Shown: piece after piece, positions 16,559 to 26,149 of the stretch | How positions within the stretch are numbered: position 1 is the first letter of the stretch | Layout of the letters: every line of letters begins with the position of its first letter | NCBI RefSeq assembly: GCF_001642795.1 | Contig: NZ_LKEH01000017.1 | Location: 465,925 to 512,111, forward strand | From: Pseudomonas viridiflava | GTDB lineage: Bacteria > Pseudomonadota > Gammaproteobacteria > Pseudomonadales > Pseudomonadaceae | Direction: 5' to 3' | Length of the DNA stretch: 46,187 bases | Position numbers and translations under genes: made by a program | The notes under the pieces: model-generated | Seen by the model: only the letters and a program-made list of their open reading frames with translations | Database searches by the model: none | What the model was told of the DNA's origin: nothing

Positions 16559-16586
16559 AAAAAGCCCAACCTGAAAAGGCTGGGCT
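16559..16586 (-). terminator. Terminator downstream of tRNA-Pro
   Basis: On the minus strand GCCCAGCC/GGTTGGGC with a six-base loop and one wobble is followed by TTTTT. It lies about 17 bases after the CCA end of the tRNA and closes the long minus-strand translation operon. Confidence 0.8.
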
Positions 16587-16602
16587 CGATCATTGGAGAA
16601 TA

Positions 16603-16679
16603 TGGTCGGGACGGAGTGATTCGAACACTCGACCCCTAGCACCCCATGCTAGTGCGCTACCGGACTGCGCTACGCCCCG
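16603..16679 (-). tRNA. tRNA-Pro (GGG anticodon)
   Basis: A 77-nt minus-strand tRNA with an encoded CCA. The acceptor stem CGGGGCG pairs with CGTCCCG (one G-U). The anticodon stem CTAGC/GCTAG encloses the loop ATGGGGT, which gives anticodon GGG after T33. The T arm contains GTTCGAATC. It reads proline codons CCC and CCU. It lies just after the merR-like gene, the position seen in other Pseudomonas genomes. Confidence 0.95.
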
Positions 16680-16767
16680 ACTAGGCGTGAAACTGTTTCG
16701 CATGTTGCGAGAACTTCGAGGAATATACCCTAAGCTTTTGAATTATGGAAGTATCTGGTGGGCTCGG

Positions 16768-17124
16768 TTACGACTTGAGCATGACCAGCACGTCTTCCAG
16801 TTCGACAATCATCTGCCGGATCATCTGCTTGTACTGTTGGGTGTCGTCCTTGGCTTCACCGTTGGTGAGGCGCAATCGCGCACCGCCGATGGTAAAACCC
16901 TGGTCGTATAGCAAGCCGCGGATCTGGCGGATCATCAGCACATCCTGGCGCTGATAATACCGACGGTTTCCGCGGCGTTTTACGGGGTTGAGCTGAGGAA
17001 ATTCCTGTTCCCAATAGCGCAAAACGTGCGGTTTGACCGCGCAGAGCTCGCTCACCTCACCGATGGTGAAGTAGCGTTTGCCAGGAATCGGCGGCAGCTC
17101 GTCGTTATGACTTGGTTCCAGCAT
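16768..17124 (-). CDS. MerR-family transcriptional regulator
   Basis: A 118-residue DNA-binding protein. The N-terminal winged helix has [28 protein letters not shown] (about 18-45), then [30 protein letters not shown] and a C-terminal dimerisation helix. There is no clear C-terminal metal-binding Cys pattern, so the effector is unknown. It overlaps the end of ihfA by about 20 bases and so is translated from the pheST-ihfA transcript. The ATG at 17124 gives the usual N-terminus [16 protein letters not shown] at 17133 with AAGG six bases upstream is the alternative start. Confidence 0.9.
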   Translation of the reverse strand: MLEPSHNDELPPIPGKRYFTIGEVSELCAVKPHVLRYWEQEFPQLNPVKRRGNRRYYQRQDVLMIRQIRGLLYDQGFTIGGARLRLTNGEAKDDTQQYKQMIRQMIVELEDVLVMLKS

Positions 17125-17407
17125 ATGCCTCAACTCGGGCCTTCAACTTCTGCCCTGGACGAAAGGTGACCACACGGCGTGCCGTGATCGGAATTTCTTC
17201 GCCAGTCTTGGGATTTCTCCCAGGCCGCTGGCGTTTGTCTCGCAGGTCGAAATTACCGAAACCGGACAGTTTTACCTGCTCGTTGTCTTCAAGAGCGTGC
17301 CTGATTTCCTCGAAGAACAGCTCCACCAATTCCTTGGCTTCTCGTTTATTCAGGCCCAGCTCTTCGTACAGACGTTCGGCCATTTCAGCTTTCGTCAGAG
17401 CCCCCAT
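17105..17407 (-). CDS. ihfA: Integration host factor alpha subunit IhfA
   Basis: A 100-residue nucleoid protein that bends DNA as a heterodimer with IhfB; it is also the architectural partner for sigma-54 promoters. It shows the HU/IHF features [19 protein letters not shown], the beta-arm signature [21 protein letters not shown] with the intercalating Pro, and the Arg/Lys-rich end. It starts three bases after pheT, the conserved pheT-ihfA order of gamma-proteobacteria. Confidence 0.97.
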   Translation of the reverse strand: MGALTKAEMAERLYEELGLNKREAKELVELFFEEIRHALEDNEQVKLSGFGNFDLRDKRQRPGRNPKTGEEIPITARRVVTFRPGQKLKARVEAYAGTKS

Positions 17408-17410
17408 ACG

Positions 17411-19789
17411 CTACTTCCTTAATGTGGCGTTTAACCTCTCCTCAAGTGAGGTGAGGATGGCAAGTGTCGTTGCGTTGACCTCATCGTCATTAAGAGTGCG
17501 CGATGGATGCTGCCAGGTCAAGCCGACCGCAAGGCTTTTTCTATGCGGATCAATGCCTTTACCCTGATAAACATCAAATAGCCTGAGGTCTGTGAGCCAT
17601 TCGCCTGCATTTTCACGAATAACGTCCATTACCGCACTGGAAGAGACATCCCGATCGGCCAGAAGTGCCAGGTCGCGACGCACTTCAGGGAAGCGCGACA
17701 GCTCGTGGAATTTCGGCAGACGGCCCTTGGCGACTTCCCCCAGAACGAGCTCGAAAACGAATACCGGACGATCCAGACCCAGGTTCTTCGACAGCTCAGG
17801 GTGAATTGCGCCCAGGAAACCGACTTCACGACCATCGCGCAGGATACGCGCTGTCTGGCCTGGATGAAGCGCAGGATGCTCACCCGGCGTGAAGCTGAAA
17901 TCGCTCAGTGCGCCAGCGAAGCCCAATACAGCTTCCACATCGGCTTTCACATCGAAGAAATCGACAGCGTCACGGCCTTGCGCCCAGCCTTCCGGAAGGC
18001 GGCTGCCGCACACCACACCCGCCAGCATCGGCTCTTGCTTCAGACCTTCCAGTTGCCCGACGAAACGCAGGCCACTTTCGAACATCCGCACACGATCCTG
18101 CTGACGGTTGAGGTTGTGCTGCAACGCCTTGACCAGACCCGGCCAGAGCGAGGCGCGCATGGCGGCCATGTCATTGGAGATCGGGTTGGCGAGCAACAGA
18201 GGTTTGACGCCCGGCGTGAACAGTTCGAACCACTTGGGATCGATGAAGCTGTAGGTGATCGCTTCCTGATAGCCACGTGCAACCAGCAGACGGCGCAATT
18301 CAGGTAGATCGCCCTGGGCTTCGGCCTTGGCCTGCGGCGCCAGACGGGCCTGCGGGTAACGTACCGGCAGACGGTTGTAGCCATACAGACGCGCCAACTC
18401 TTCGATCAGGTCGACTTCGAGGCTGATGTCGAAACGATGACTCGGCACGGTGACATGCCACTGGCCATTCGCTTCAGCCGAAACACCCAGACCCAACGCT
18501 TTGAGCAGGCGTTCGATTTCGGCATTCTCGATCACCAGACCGAGCATTTGCTCGACGCGGCTCGCGCGCAATGTCACTGGAGCCACGGACGGCAAGTGCT
18601 GTTCGCTGACCACTTCGGTCACAGGACCGGCTTCGCCACCCGTGATTTCCAGCAGCAGACCGGTTGCCCGCTCCATCGCTTCGCGAGCCAGTTGCCAGTC
18701 GACACCGCGCTCGTAACGATGGGATGCGTCGGTGTGCAGACCATAGGAACGCGCCTTGCCAGCCACCGAGATGGTGTCGAAGAAGGCACTTTCCAGGAAA
18801 ATGTCGCGCGTGCCAGCGGTCACGCCGCTGTGTTCGCCACCCATGACACCGGCAATCGCCAGCGCGCGCTGGTGGTCGGCGATAACCAGGGTGCCGGCAC
18901 GCAGGCTGACTTCCTGACCATCGAGCAGAACGAGCTTCTCGCCCTCCTCGGCCATGCGTACGCGAATCCCGCCGTTGATTTCGGCCAGATCGAACGCATG
19001 CAGCGGCTGACCCAGTTCAAGCATCACGTAGTTGGTGATGTCGACAGCGGCATCGATGCTGCGCACGTCGGAACGACGCAGGCGCTCGACCATCCACAAG
19101 GGGGTCGGACGTGACAGGTCAACGTTACGGATGACGCGGCCCAGATAGCGTGGGCAAGCAGCGGGTGCCAGCACTTCAACAGGGCGAACTTCGTCATGCA
19201 CGGCAGCAACGGTTGCCACCTGTGGACGCGTGACTTCGGCGGCATAGAGCGCGCCGACTTCACGAGCCAGACCGGCAACCGACAGGCAGTCGCCACGGTT
19301 CGGGGTCAGATCGACCTCAATGCTGGCATCGTCCAGCCCCAGATAGACACGAATGTCCTGACCCACCGGCGCATCAGCAGCCAGTTCCATCAAGCCATCG
19401 TTGCCCTCGCCGGCCTGCAATTCCGCGGCGGAGCACAGCATGCCGTTGGACTCGACGCCACGCAGCTTGGCTTTCTTGATCTTGAAATCGCCCGGCAGCT
19501 CGGCACCGATCATGGCGAAAGGGATCTTCAGGCCCGGGCGCACATTGGGCGCGCCGCAGACGACCTGGAAAGTCTCGGTGCCATTGCTGACCTGGCAAAC
19601 ACGCAGTTTGTCGGCATCAGGGTGTTGCTCGGTGCTCAGCACCTCGCCGACCACGACACCGGTGAATGCGCCGGCGGCCAGCGTGACGCTGTCAACCTCA
19701 AGACCGGCCATCGACAGACGAGCAACCAGCTCGTCGCGGGAAACCTGCGGGCTTACCCAGCCGCGCAGCCATTGTTCACTGAATTTCAT
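17411..19789 (-). CDS. pheT: Phenylalanyl-tRNA synthetase beta subunit
   Basis: The 792-residue beta chain of the alpha2-beta2 PheRS. An N-terminal EMAP-like tRNA-binding domain (about 40-150, GVVVGEVLSTEQHPDADKLRVCQV) is followed by the B3/B4 editing domain, B5 (FDISLEVDLIEELARLYGYNRL), the catalytic-like core, and the C-terminal anticodon-binding domain (SRFPEVRRDLALL and KSLAVGLTWQHPSRTL). The length is normal. The gene lies 32 bp after pheS and is followed by ihfA at three bases. Confidence 0.98.
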   Translation of the reverse strand: MKFSEQWLRGWVSPQVSRDELVARLSMAGLEVDSVTLAAGAFTGVVVGEVLSTEQHPDADKLRVCQVSNGTETFQVVCGAPNVRPGLKIPFAMIGAELPGDFKIKKAKLRGVESNGMLCSAAELQAGEGNDGLMELAADAPVGQDIRVYLGLDDASIEVDLTPNRGDCLSVAGLAREVGALYAAEVTRPQVATVAAVHDEVRPVEVLAPAACPRYLGRVIRNVDLSRPTPLWMVERLRRSDVRSIDAAVDITNYVMLELGQPLHAFDLAEINGGIRVRMAEEGEKLVLLDGQEVSLRAGTLVIADHQRALAIAGVMGGEHSGVTAGTRDIFLESAFFDTISVAGKARSYGLHTDASHRYERGVDWQLAREAMERATGLLLEITGGEAGPVTEVVSEQHLPSVAPVTLRASRVEQMLGLVIENAEIERLLKALGLGVSAEANGQWHVTVPSHRFDISLEVDLIEELARLYGYNRLPVRYPQARLAPQAKAEAQGDLPELRRLLVARGYQEAITYSFIDPKWFELFTPGVKPLLLANPISNDMAAMRASLWPGLVKALQHNLNRQQDRVRMFESGLRFVGQLEGLKQEPMLAGVVCGSRLPEGWAQGRDAVDFFDVKADVEAVLGFAGALSDFSFTPGEHPALHPGQTARILRDGREVGFLGAIHPELSKNLGLDRPVFVFELVLGEVAKGRLPKFHELSRFPEVRRDLALLADRDVSSSAVMDVIRENAGEWLTDLRLFDVYQGKGIDPHRKSLAVGLTWQHPSRTLNDDEVNATTLAILTSLEERLNATLRK

Positions 19790-19821
19790 CCTGCTCTCCT
19801 GAAAGATTCGTTACGTGCGAC

Positions 19822-20891
<1,070 letters not shown>

Positions 20892-20902
20892 ATGACGTTC
20901 AA

Positions 20903-20930
20903 CACCGGCCCCGGAAAACCGGGGCCAGTG
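20903..20930 (-). terminator. GC-rich hairpin after rplT
   Basis: CACTGGCCCCGG/CCGGGGCCGGTG (12 bp, one wobble) with a TTTT loop follows the rplT stop by about 12 bases. No T-run follows, so it may only partially terminate or may protect the rplT message. Confidence 0.5.
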
Positions 20931-20942
20931 ATTGTCGGGGAC

Positions 20943-21299
20943 TTAGGCCAAAGTGGCTTTAGCTTTCTCGACAATCGCAGCAAACGCCGCTTTTTCGTTC
21001 ACTGCCAGATCAGCCAGAACCTTACGGTCGATCTCGATGGACGCTTTTTTCAGGCCGGCAATGAAACGGCTGTAGGACAGACCGTTAACACGAGCACCAG
21101 CGTTGATACGAGCGATCCACAGAGCGCGGAACTGACGTTTTTTCTGACGACGGTCACGGTAGGCGTATTGGCCTGCCTTGATTACCGCTTGCTTGGCAAC
21201 ACGGAATACGCGTGAACGCGCACCGTAGTAGCCTTTTGCAAGTTTCAGAATTTTCTTGTGACGCTTACGGGCAATGACGCCACGCTTAACACGAGCCAT
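20943..21299 (-). CDS. rplT: 50S ribosomal protein L20
   Basis: A 118-residue basic protein that binds 23S rRNA early in large-subunit assembly. The N-terminus [19 protein letters not shown] and the core [21 protein letters not shown] are standard. In E. coli L20 also represses its own operon. It lies 29 bp after rpmI, with AGGAAG before the ATG. Confidence 0.98.
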
Positions 21300-21328
21300 G
21301 AGTTACTTCCTCTATATCTTGATCAAAA

Positions 21329-21523
21329 TTAACGAAGGCGCAGCATGCGCTCGACTTTTGCCACGTCGGACGGATGCAGCAGGCTGCTTCCGCGCAGTTG
21401 ACGCTTACGCTTTGTCGACATTTTGGTCAGGATGTGGCTCTTGAAAGCGTGTTTGTGCTTGATGCCGTTAGCAGTTTTCAGAAACCGCTTAGCTGCACCA
21501 CTTTTAGTCTTCATCTTTGGCAT
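21329..21523 (-). CDS. rpmI: 50S ribosomal protein L35
   Basis: A 64-residue basic ribosomal protein: [20 protein letters not shown] near the N-terminus and [17 protein letters not shown] at the end, the normal full length. It lies between infC and rplT. In enterobacteria L20 represses translation at the start of this gene. Confidence 0.98.
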   Translation of the reverse strand: MPKMKTKSGAAKRFLKTANGIKHKHAFKSHILTKMSTKRKRQLRGSSLLHPSDVAKVERMLRLR

Positions 21524-21583
21524 GTTCGGATACTCCGCATTCAGTTGATAAACATAACCGCAAGGCCTGCCGTGCCCTGGTGG

Positions 21584-22132
21584 TTACTTCTTCTTTTTCG
21601 GGGCGATGACCATGATCAGCTGGCGTCCTTCCATCTTAGGATGCTGTTCGACGGAACCGTATTCGAGAAGGTCACCTTCAACCCGCTTCAACAATTCCAT
21701 ACCCAGCTCCTGGTGGGCCATCTCACGACCGCGGAATCTCAACGATACCTTGGCCCTGTCCCCGTCACTCAGGAAACGTACCAGGTTGCGCAGTTTTACC
21801 TGGTAATCCCCTTCCTCCGTCCCTGGACGAAACTTGATTTCTTTAACCTGGATCTGCTTCTGGTTTTTCTTCGCTGCAGCGACCTGCTTCTTCTTCTCGA
21901 AGATCGACTTGCCGTAATCCATCACACGGCAGACAGGAGGTACTGCGTCGGCAGAAATCTCTACCAGATCCAGCTTCGACTCTTCCGCTATACGAAGCGC
22001 TTCATCAATCGAGACGATGCCAATCTGCTCGCCGTCAGCGCCAATTAACCGAACCTCGCGGGCCGAGATATTCTCATTGATCGGGGCCTTGGGTGCAGCT
22101 CGTTTATCTTGTCTCATTTCACGCTTAATAAT
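21584..22132 (-). CDS. infC: Translation initiation factor IF-3, ATT start
   Basis: Binds the 30S subunit and enforces start-codon choice. The N-terminal domain ([21 protein letters not shown]) and C-terminal domain ([17 protein letters not shown]) are complete, and it ends in a Lys tail. The first in-frame ATG (22117) lacks a ribosome site. Upstream and in frame are three consecutive ATT codons at 22135, 22132 and 22129, and GGAG at 22141-22138 inside the end of thrS is well placed for 22132 (five bases). ATT starts are characteristic of infC and let IF-3 repress its own synthesis. The exact ATT used is inferred. With this start the gene begins two bases after the thrS stop. Confidence 0.93.
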   Translation of the reverse strand: MIKREMRQDKRAAPKAPINENISAREVRLIGADGEQIGIVSIDEALRIAEESKLDLVEISADAVPPVCRVMDYGKSIFEKKKQVAAAKKNQKQIQVKEIKFRPGTEEGDYQVKLRNLVRFLSDGDRAKVSLRFRGREMAHQELGMELLKRVEGDLLEYGSVEQHPKMEGRQLIMVIAPKKKK

Positions 22133-22134
22133 AA

Positions 22135-24057
22135 TTACTCCGAATCTTGGCGACCACGCCGGGAAACCGCTTGTGCGAGGAATTCAGCGAATTGGGCGAC
22201 CGGCATCGAGCCGAGGTCAGCGCCTTCGCGTGTCCGCACAGCGACAGTTTGCATTTCAACCTCCCGATCTCCTATCACAAGGAGATAAGGAACCTTGAGC
22301 AAAGTATGCTCACGGATTTTAAAGCCGATCTTTTCATTTCTCAAGTCGGACTTGGCACGAAACCCGCTTTGGGCCAAGGTTTTTTCGACTCCGAGGGCAA
22401 AATCGGCCTGTTTATCAGTGATATTCATGATCACTGCCTGAGTCGGCGCCAGCCAGGCCGGGAACGCACCTTCGTAGTGTTCGATCAGAATTCCGATGAA
22501 ACGCTCGAACGAACCGAGGATTGCACGGTGCAGCATGACCGGACTCTTGCGGCTGTTGTCTTCCGAAACGTACTCGGCACTGAGACGGATCGGCAGGTTG
22601 AAGTCCAGCTGCAAGGTGCCGCACTGCCAGACACGGCCGAGGCAGTCTTTCAGAGAGAACTCGATCTTCGGACCGTAGAACGCACCCTCGCCCGGCTGCA
22701 GGTCGTAAGGCAGACCTGCGCTGTCGAGTGCTGCGGCCAAAGCCGATTCTGCACGATCCCACAACTCATCGGAGCCGACGCGCTTTTCAGGGCGAGTGGA
22801 CAGCTTGAGCTCGATGTCCTTGAAGCCGAAATCGGCATAGACATCCAGGGTCAGCTTGATGAAGGCTGCGGACTCGGACTGCATCTGCTCTTCGGTGCAG
22901 AAGATGTGCGCGTCGTCCTGAGTGAAGCCACGTACACGCATGATGCCATGCAAGGCACCTGACGGCTCATTTCGGTGGCAGGCACCGAACTCGGCCAGAC
23001 GCATCGGCAGCTCGCGGTAGCTCTTCAGCCCCTGATTGAATACCTGCACGTGGCAAGGGCAGTTCATGGGCTTGATGGCGTAGTCGCGGCTCTCGGACTC
23101 GGTGGTGAACATGTTGTCGGCGTAGTTGGCCCAATGGCCGGACTTTTCCCACAACGAGCGATCAACCACTTGCGGCGTCTTGATTTCAAGGTAGCCGTTT
23201 TCGTGCTGAACCTTGCGCATGTACTGCTCGAGCACCTGATACAGGGTCCAGCCCTGAGGGTGCCAGAACACCATGCCCGGCGCTTCTTCCTGGGTATGGA
23301 ACAGGCCCAGACGCTTGCCGATCTTGCGATGGTCGCGTTTTTCGGCCTCTTCGATACGCTGGATGTAGGCCGCCAGTTGCTTCTTGTCAGCCCATGCGGT
23401 GCCGTAGACGCGCTGCAACTGCTCGTTCTTGGCATCGCCGCGCCAGTAGGCACCGGACAGCTTGGTCAGCTTGAAGGACTTCAGGAAGCGGGTGTTCGGC
23501 ACGTGCGGACCGCGGCACATGTCGACGTATTCTTCGTGATAATACAGGCCCATGGCCTGCTCGTTCGGCATGTCTTCGACCAGACGCAGCTTGTAGTCTT
23601 CGTGACGAGCGGTGAACACCTCGATCACTTCGGCGCGCGGGGTCACTTTCTTGATGACGTCGTAGTCTTTTTCGATCAGCTGCTGCATGCGCTGCTCGAT
23701 CGCCGCCATGTCATCTGGCGTGAACGGGCGCTCGTAGGCGATATCGTAATAGAAGCCGTCGTCGATCACCGGGCCGATGACCATCTTTGCAGTCGGGTAC
23801 AACTGCTTGACGGCATGGCCTACCAAGTGAGCACAAGAGTGACGGATGATTTCCAGTCCTTCCTGATCCTTCGGGGTGATGATCTGCAGGCTGGCATCGT
23901 TTTCGATCAGGTCGCAGGCGTCGACAAGCTTGCCGTCGACCTTGCCGGCCACGGTGGCCTTGGCCAGACCCGCACCAATTGAAAGCGCGACATCGGCTAC
24001 GGAAACCGCATGATCGAAAGAACGTTGACTGCCGTCGGGAAGAGTAATAGTTGGCAT
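22135..24057 (-). CDS. thrS: Threonyl-tRNA synthetase
   Basis: A 640-residue class II synthetase. Domains in order are N1/TGS ([20 protein letters not shown]), the N2 editing domain with the HxxxH-type site [17 protein letters not shown], the catalytic core with [31 protein letters not shown]-like motif 2 and the zinc Cys of NCPCH, and a C-terminal anticodon-binding domain. The start at 24057 is chosen because GGAGAGGAGG lies four bases upstream and the N-terminus fits the family; the longer frame from 24090 would overlap the leader hairpin. It is the first gene of the thrS-infC-rpmI-rplT-pheST-ihfA block. Confidence 0.98.
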   Translation of the reverse strand: MPTITLPDGSQRSFDHAVSVADVALSIGAGLAKATVAGKVDGKLVDACDLIENDASLQIITPKDQEGLEIIRHSCAHLVGHAVKQLYPTAKMVIGPVIDDGFYYDIAYERPFTPDDMAAIEQRMQQLIEKDYDVIKKVTPRAEVIEVFTARHEDYKLRLVEDMPNEQAMGLYYHEEYVDMCRGPHVPNTRFLKSFKLTKLSGAYWRGDAKNEQLQRVYGTAWADKKQLAAYIQRIEEAEKRDHRKIGKRLGLFHTQEEAPGMVFWHPQGWTLYQVLEQYMRKVQHENGYLEIKTPQVVDRSLWEKSGHWANYADNMFTTESESRDYAIKPMNCPCHVQVFNQGLKSYRELPMRLAEFGACHRNEPSGALHGIMRVRGFTQDDAHIFCTEEQMQSESAAFIKLTLDVYADFGFKDIELKLSTRPEKRVGSDELWDRAESALAAALDSAGLPYDLQPGEGAFYGPKIEFSLKDCLGRVWQCGTLQLDFNLPIRLSAEYVSEDNSRKSPVMLHRAILGSFERFIGILIEHYEGAFPAWLAPTQAVIMNITDKQADFALGVEKTLAQSGFRAKSDLRNEKIGFKIREHTLLKVPYLLVIGDREVEMQTVAVRTREGADLGSMPVAQFAEFLAQAVSRRGRQDSE

Positions 24058-24076
24058 GGCGCCTCCTCTCCTAGTG

Positions 24077-24097
24077 GTGACCCCTACCAAAGGTCAC
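24077..24097 (-). promoter_or_regulatory. Candidate thrS operator: tRNA-Thr anticodon-arm mimic
   Basis: On the minus strand GTGACCT pairs with GGGTCAC (7 bp, one terminal wobble) around the seven-base loop TTGGTAG. This places T, GGT and A at positions equivalent to 33, 34-36 and 37, which gives the threonine anticodon GGU in a tRNA-like loop. It ends about five bases before the GGAGAGGAGG ribosome site of thrS. In E. coli, ThrRS represses its own translation through such an anticodon-arm mimic. Confidence 0.7.
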
Positions 24098-24135
24098 GTG
24101 GGTTGGGATGAGCCAGTACGTGATCCGGTGGTACG

Positions 24136-24154
24136 CCTGCCTCACAGTGGCAGG
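24136..24154 (-). promoter_or_regulatory. Second leader hairpin upstream of thrS
   Basis: CCTGCC/GGCAGG (6 bp) with the seven-base loop ACTGTGA lies about 40 bases upstream of the anticodon-arm mimic. E. coli thrS also has two tRNA-like arms. The loop centre TGT equals the threonine anticodon UGU, but position 33 is C rather than T, so this may be chance. Confidence 0.4.
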
Positions 24155-24404
24155 AGCCTTGCGGCCAACCTTGAAACGGACCAGATGACTGGAGTGTACA
24201 AAAACCTGCTTGCACCTGACTGAAAACAAAGCCAATAGAGGGTGCTGGAAATTTACAGGACGCGCATCCTACCACAGCGCAGCCGTCTAGTCGCACCTCA
24301 TGACAAATGAAGATGAAATCGGCACAGCACCTGAACTGGTACGTCCGCAGACCGTCAGAACTATTCGTCAACTTGCAAGAATTTCCCCAGCAAAGGAGAA
24401 CACC

Positions 24405-24713
24405 ATGAAGCTTCCACGTCTGTCCGCACTCCTCGCTTGCGCTGCAATTCTGGCCCCATTGGGCGCCCAGGCCGCGATGGACGGAGCGACTCGCAGCACG
24501 TTCACTCAAGAGTGCATCAGTGCCGCGAAGGCACAGAACCTGGATGACAAGACCGCCAAGGCGCATTGCGACTGCGGCGCCAAACAGGTGGACAGCCATT
24601 TCTCCGACAAGGAAATCGCGTCACTGAACAATACTGGCACTGCGCCAAGCCCGGAATTGACCTCGAAATTGCAGAAACTGGTCACCGAAAACTGCACTAA
24701 AGCAAAAAATTAA
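24405..24713 (+). CDS. Exported small Cys-containing protein, unknown function
   Basis: A 102-residue protein with a Sec signal MKLPRLSALLACAAILAPLGAQA and a mature part of about 79 residues. The mature part is mostly helical by composition and holds four Cys (CISAAKAQ, HCDCGAKQ and the final ENC), possibly two disulphides. It is predicted periplasmic. AAGGAG lies eight bases before the ATG; the longer frame starting at 24300 is not supported. I do not recognise a named family. Confidence 0.75.
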   Translation: MKLPRLSALLACAAILAPLGAQAAMDGATRSTFTQECISAAKAQNLDDKTAKAHCDCGAKQVDSHFSDKEIASLNNTGTAPSPELTSKLQKLVTENCTKAKN

Positions 24714-24781
24714 TATCCGGCCGGGCGTGTAAAAACGCCCTGTCGTTGAGCGGCATCCTGTCAGTACCAATACCATTCAAG

Positions 24782-24801
24782 GCCCCGTCAAACGGGGCTT
24801 T
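24782..24801 (+). terminator. Terminator-like hairpin after the exported Cys protein
   Basis: GCCCCGT/ACGGGGC with a three-base loop followed by TTT. A second stem, GGGCGT/ACGCCC (24723-24740), lies just after the stop codon. Either could end the transcript, though both T-runs are short. Confidence 0.5.
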
Positions 24802-25006
24802 GAGCGCCCTCCTCGTACGCGTAACTCCACGCCAGCTAGCAAGCCGATTCGGCCATTCCTGAATATGACGATCTGCATACCTACGCGCGACGCTCAAAGT
24901 TCCCACCTAAATAGCTGTCTTTTCGTACATTTCGACTATGATAGGCCGGTGTGCCCAGTTGGCCTGAGCAGCACGCTATTGAAAATTATGTTCTTGGAGA
25001 TACACC

Positions 25007-25219
25007 ATGTCTAATCGCCAAACCGGCACCGTAAAATGGTTCAACGATGAAAAAGGCTTCGGCTTTATCACTCCACAAGGTGGCGGTGACGACCTGTTCG
25101 TACACTTCAAAGCAATCCAGAGCGACGGTTTCAAAAGCCTGAAAGAAGGCCAGACCGTTTCTTTCGTTGCTGCTAAAGGCCAGAAAGGCATGCAGGCAGA
25201 AGAAGTCAAAGTGGACTGA
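25007..25219 (+). CDS. capB: Cold-shock domain protein (CspA/CapB)
   Basis: A 70-residue single-strand nucleic-acid chaperone of one OB fold. RNP1 (KGFGFITPQ) and RNP2 (DLFVHF) are intact, and the sequence closely resembles Pseudomonas CapB. Codon use is biased to frequent codons, as expected for strong expression. TTGGAG lies eight bases before the ATG. A 5' leader of at least 60 nt after a TATGAT-like -10 near 24938 may hold cold-responsive structure. A strong terminator follows. Confidence 0.95.
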   Translation: MSNRQTGTVKWFNDEKGFGFITPQGGGDDLFVHFKAIQSDGFKSLKEGQTVSFVAAKGQKGMQAEEVKVD

Positions 25220-25232
25220 TCCACTTGATTTG

Positions 25233-25262
25233 AAAAAACCCCGTCATTGACGGGGTTTTTTT
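25233..25262 (+). terminator. Terminator of the cold-shock gene
   Basis: AAAAAACCCCGTC/GACGGGGTTTTTT with a four-base loop and a long T-run, 13 bases after the stop codon. It may also serve the convergent I78-like gene on the other strand. Confidence 0.9.
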
Positions 25263-25284
25263 ATGCCTGCGCAATGAGCAAGGT

Positions 25285-25620
25285 TCAGCCGCAGTTGATG
25301 CGGATCACCTTGCCGGAGGCGTCGGTATTGACGTTGACGCGCTCGGAGCGGTACTCAAGCGTGACCATGTCGTTGGGACCCAGAATGCGTGCATCCATGG
25401 AGCCGGTACGGCTGCGTACCTGGGTCAGCAAATCGATGGATGCCTGCTTGCCAATGGCAAATTGTGCAGGCTCTGCATCACAGCGGCCCGGCACGGTATT
25501 ACTGGCGGCGGGCGCCTCGGTCTTGCTGGTGGCCTCGGGCACCGAATCAGGCGTGCTGCTGCACCCTGCCAGAACCGACGTCACGACCACAAAACCCAAT
25601 GTTGCGAATTTCCAGGGCAT
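25285..25620 (-). CDS. I78-family peptidase inhibitor lipoprotein
   Basis: A 111-residue exported protein. The N-terminus has a lipoprotein signal with lipobox LAGC followed by SST. The C-terminal domain, CDAEPAQFAIGKQA through ARILGPNDMVTLEYRSERVNV and a terminal GKVIRINCG, fits the inhibitor I78 family of small serine-protease inhibitors. The two Cys at the domain edges probably form a disulphide. The start at 25620 is supported by AAGGAGG four bases upstream. It is monocistronic. The protease target is unknown. Confidence 0.85.
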   Translation of the reverse strand: MPWKFATLGFVVVTSVLAGCSSTPDSVPEATSKTEAPAASNTVPGRCDAEPAQFAIGKQASIDLLTQVRSRTGSMDARILGPNDMVTLEYRSERVNVNTDASGKVIRINCG

Positions 25621-25932
25621 ACACCCTCCTTTGCCAATAAACATTTTCCAGACCTTGTGCGACCGCACCTTGCCGCATTGGTTGCACTGCAGTCATCGCC
25701 ACCACTCGTAAGCGAAGATGTCTGCAAGGCGCGCGCAGTCTGCCTCGCCCCGCTTTTCCATGCGCCCGCAAATCGTCACAACATGTTTTCAATGGACGTC
25801 AGATCGCGCTCATGATGCGTAAGTAGAAGTGTCAAACGGCTCGCACAATGGTTTACTGCAACCGACCATAGGGATAAAGGGCGATGCACGGCGGCCTGAG
25901 CAATGCGGTGCTTTCTTGAAGGCGAGACGGAC

Positions 25933-26127
25933 ATGACAGTGATTTCAATCGATGCGGACATCAAGGCCAAATGGCCCCAGGGCCACTGCTCGCACAGCCC
26001 GGGCACACCGGAGGAGCTGGTGATCATCGCTGTCGATCTGTTGATCAAGGAACTGGGCACCGAGGGTGCCCGAGCCTTCATCACTCAAGTGTGGAGCCGG
26101 TACGCGACGACAGAGCTGCCTGCCTGA
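25933..26127 (+). CDS. Small conserved-looking protein, unknown function
   Basis: A 64-residue predicted cytoplasmic protein, acidic to neutral, with PEELVIIAVDLLIKELGTEGARAF forming a likely helical stretch. Coding character is good and it converges tightly on the nucleoside hydrolase gene (22 bp apart). The ATG at 25933 is preferred over the upstream 25903 codon, although the ribosome site (GAGACGG) is only moderate. No domain is recognised. Confidence 0.6.
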   Translation: MTVISIDADIKAKWPQGHCSHSPGTPEELVIIAVDLLIKELGTEGARAFITQVWSRYATTELPA

Positions 26128-26149
26128 CAGCGTTCGACTCCAGACAGCG

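Noticed and set aside
24084..24599. 171-codon minus-strand frame upstream of thrS
   Set aside because: It crosses the thrS leader and an opposite-strand secreted protein gene, and has no ribosome site or domain.
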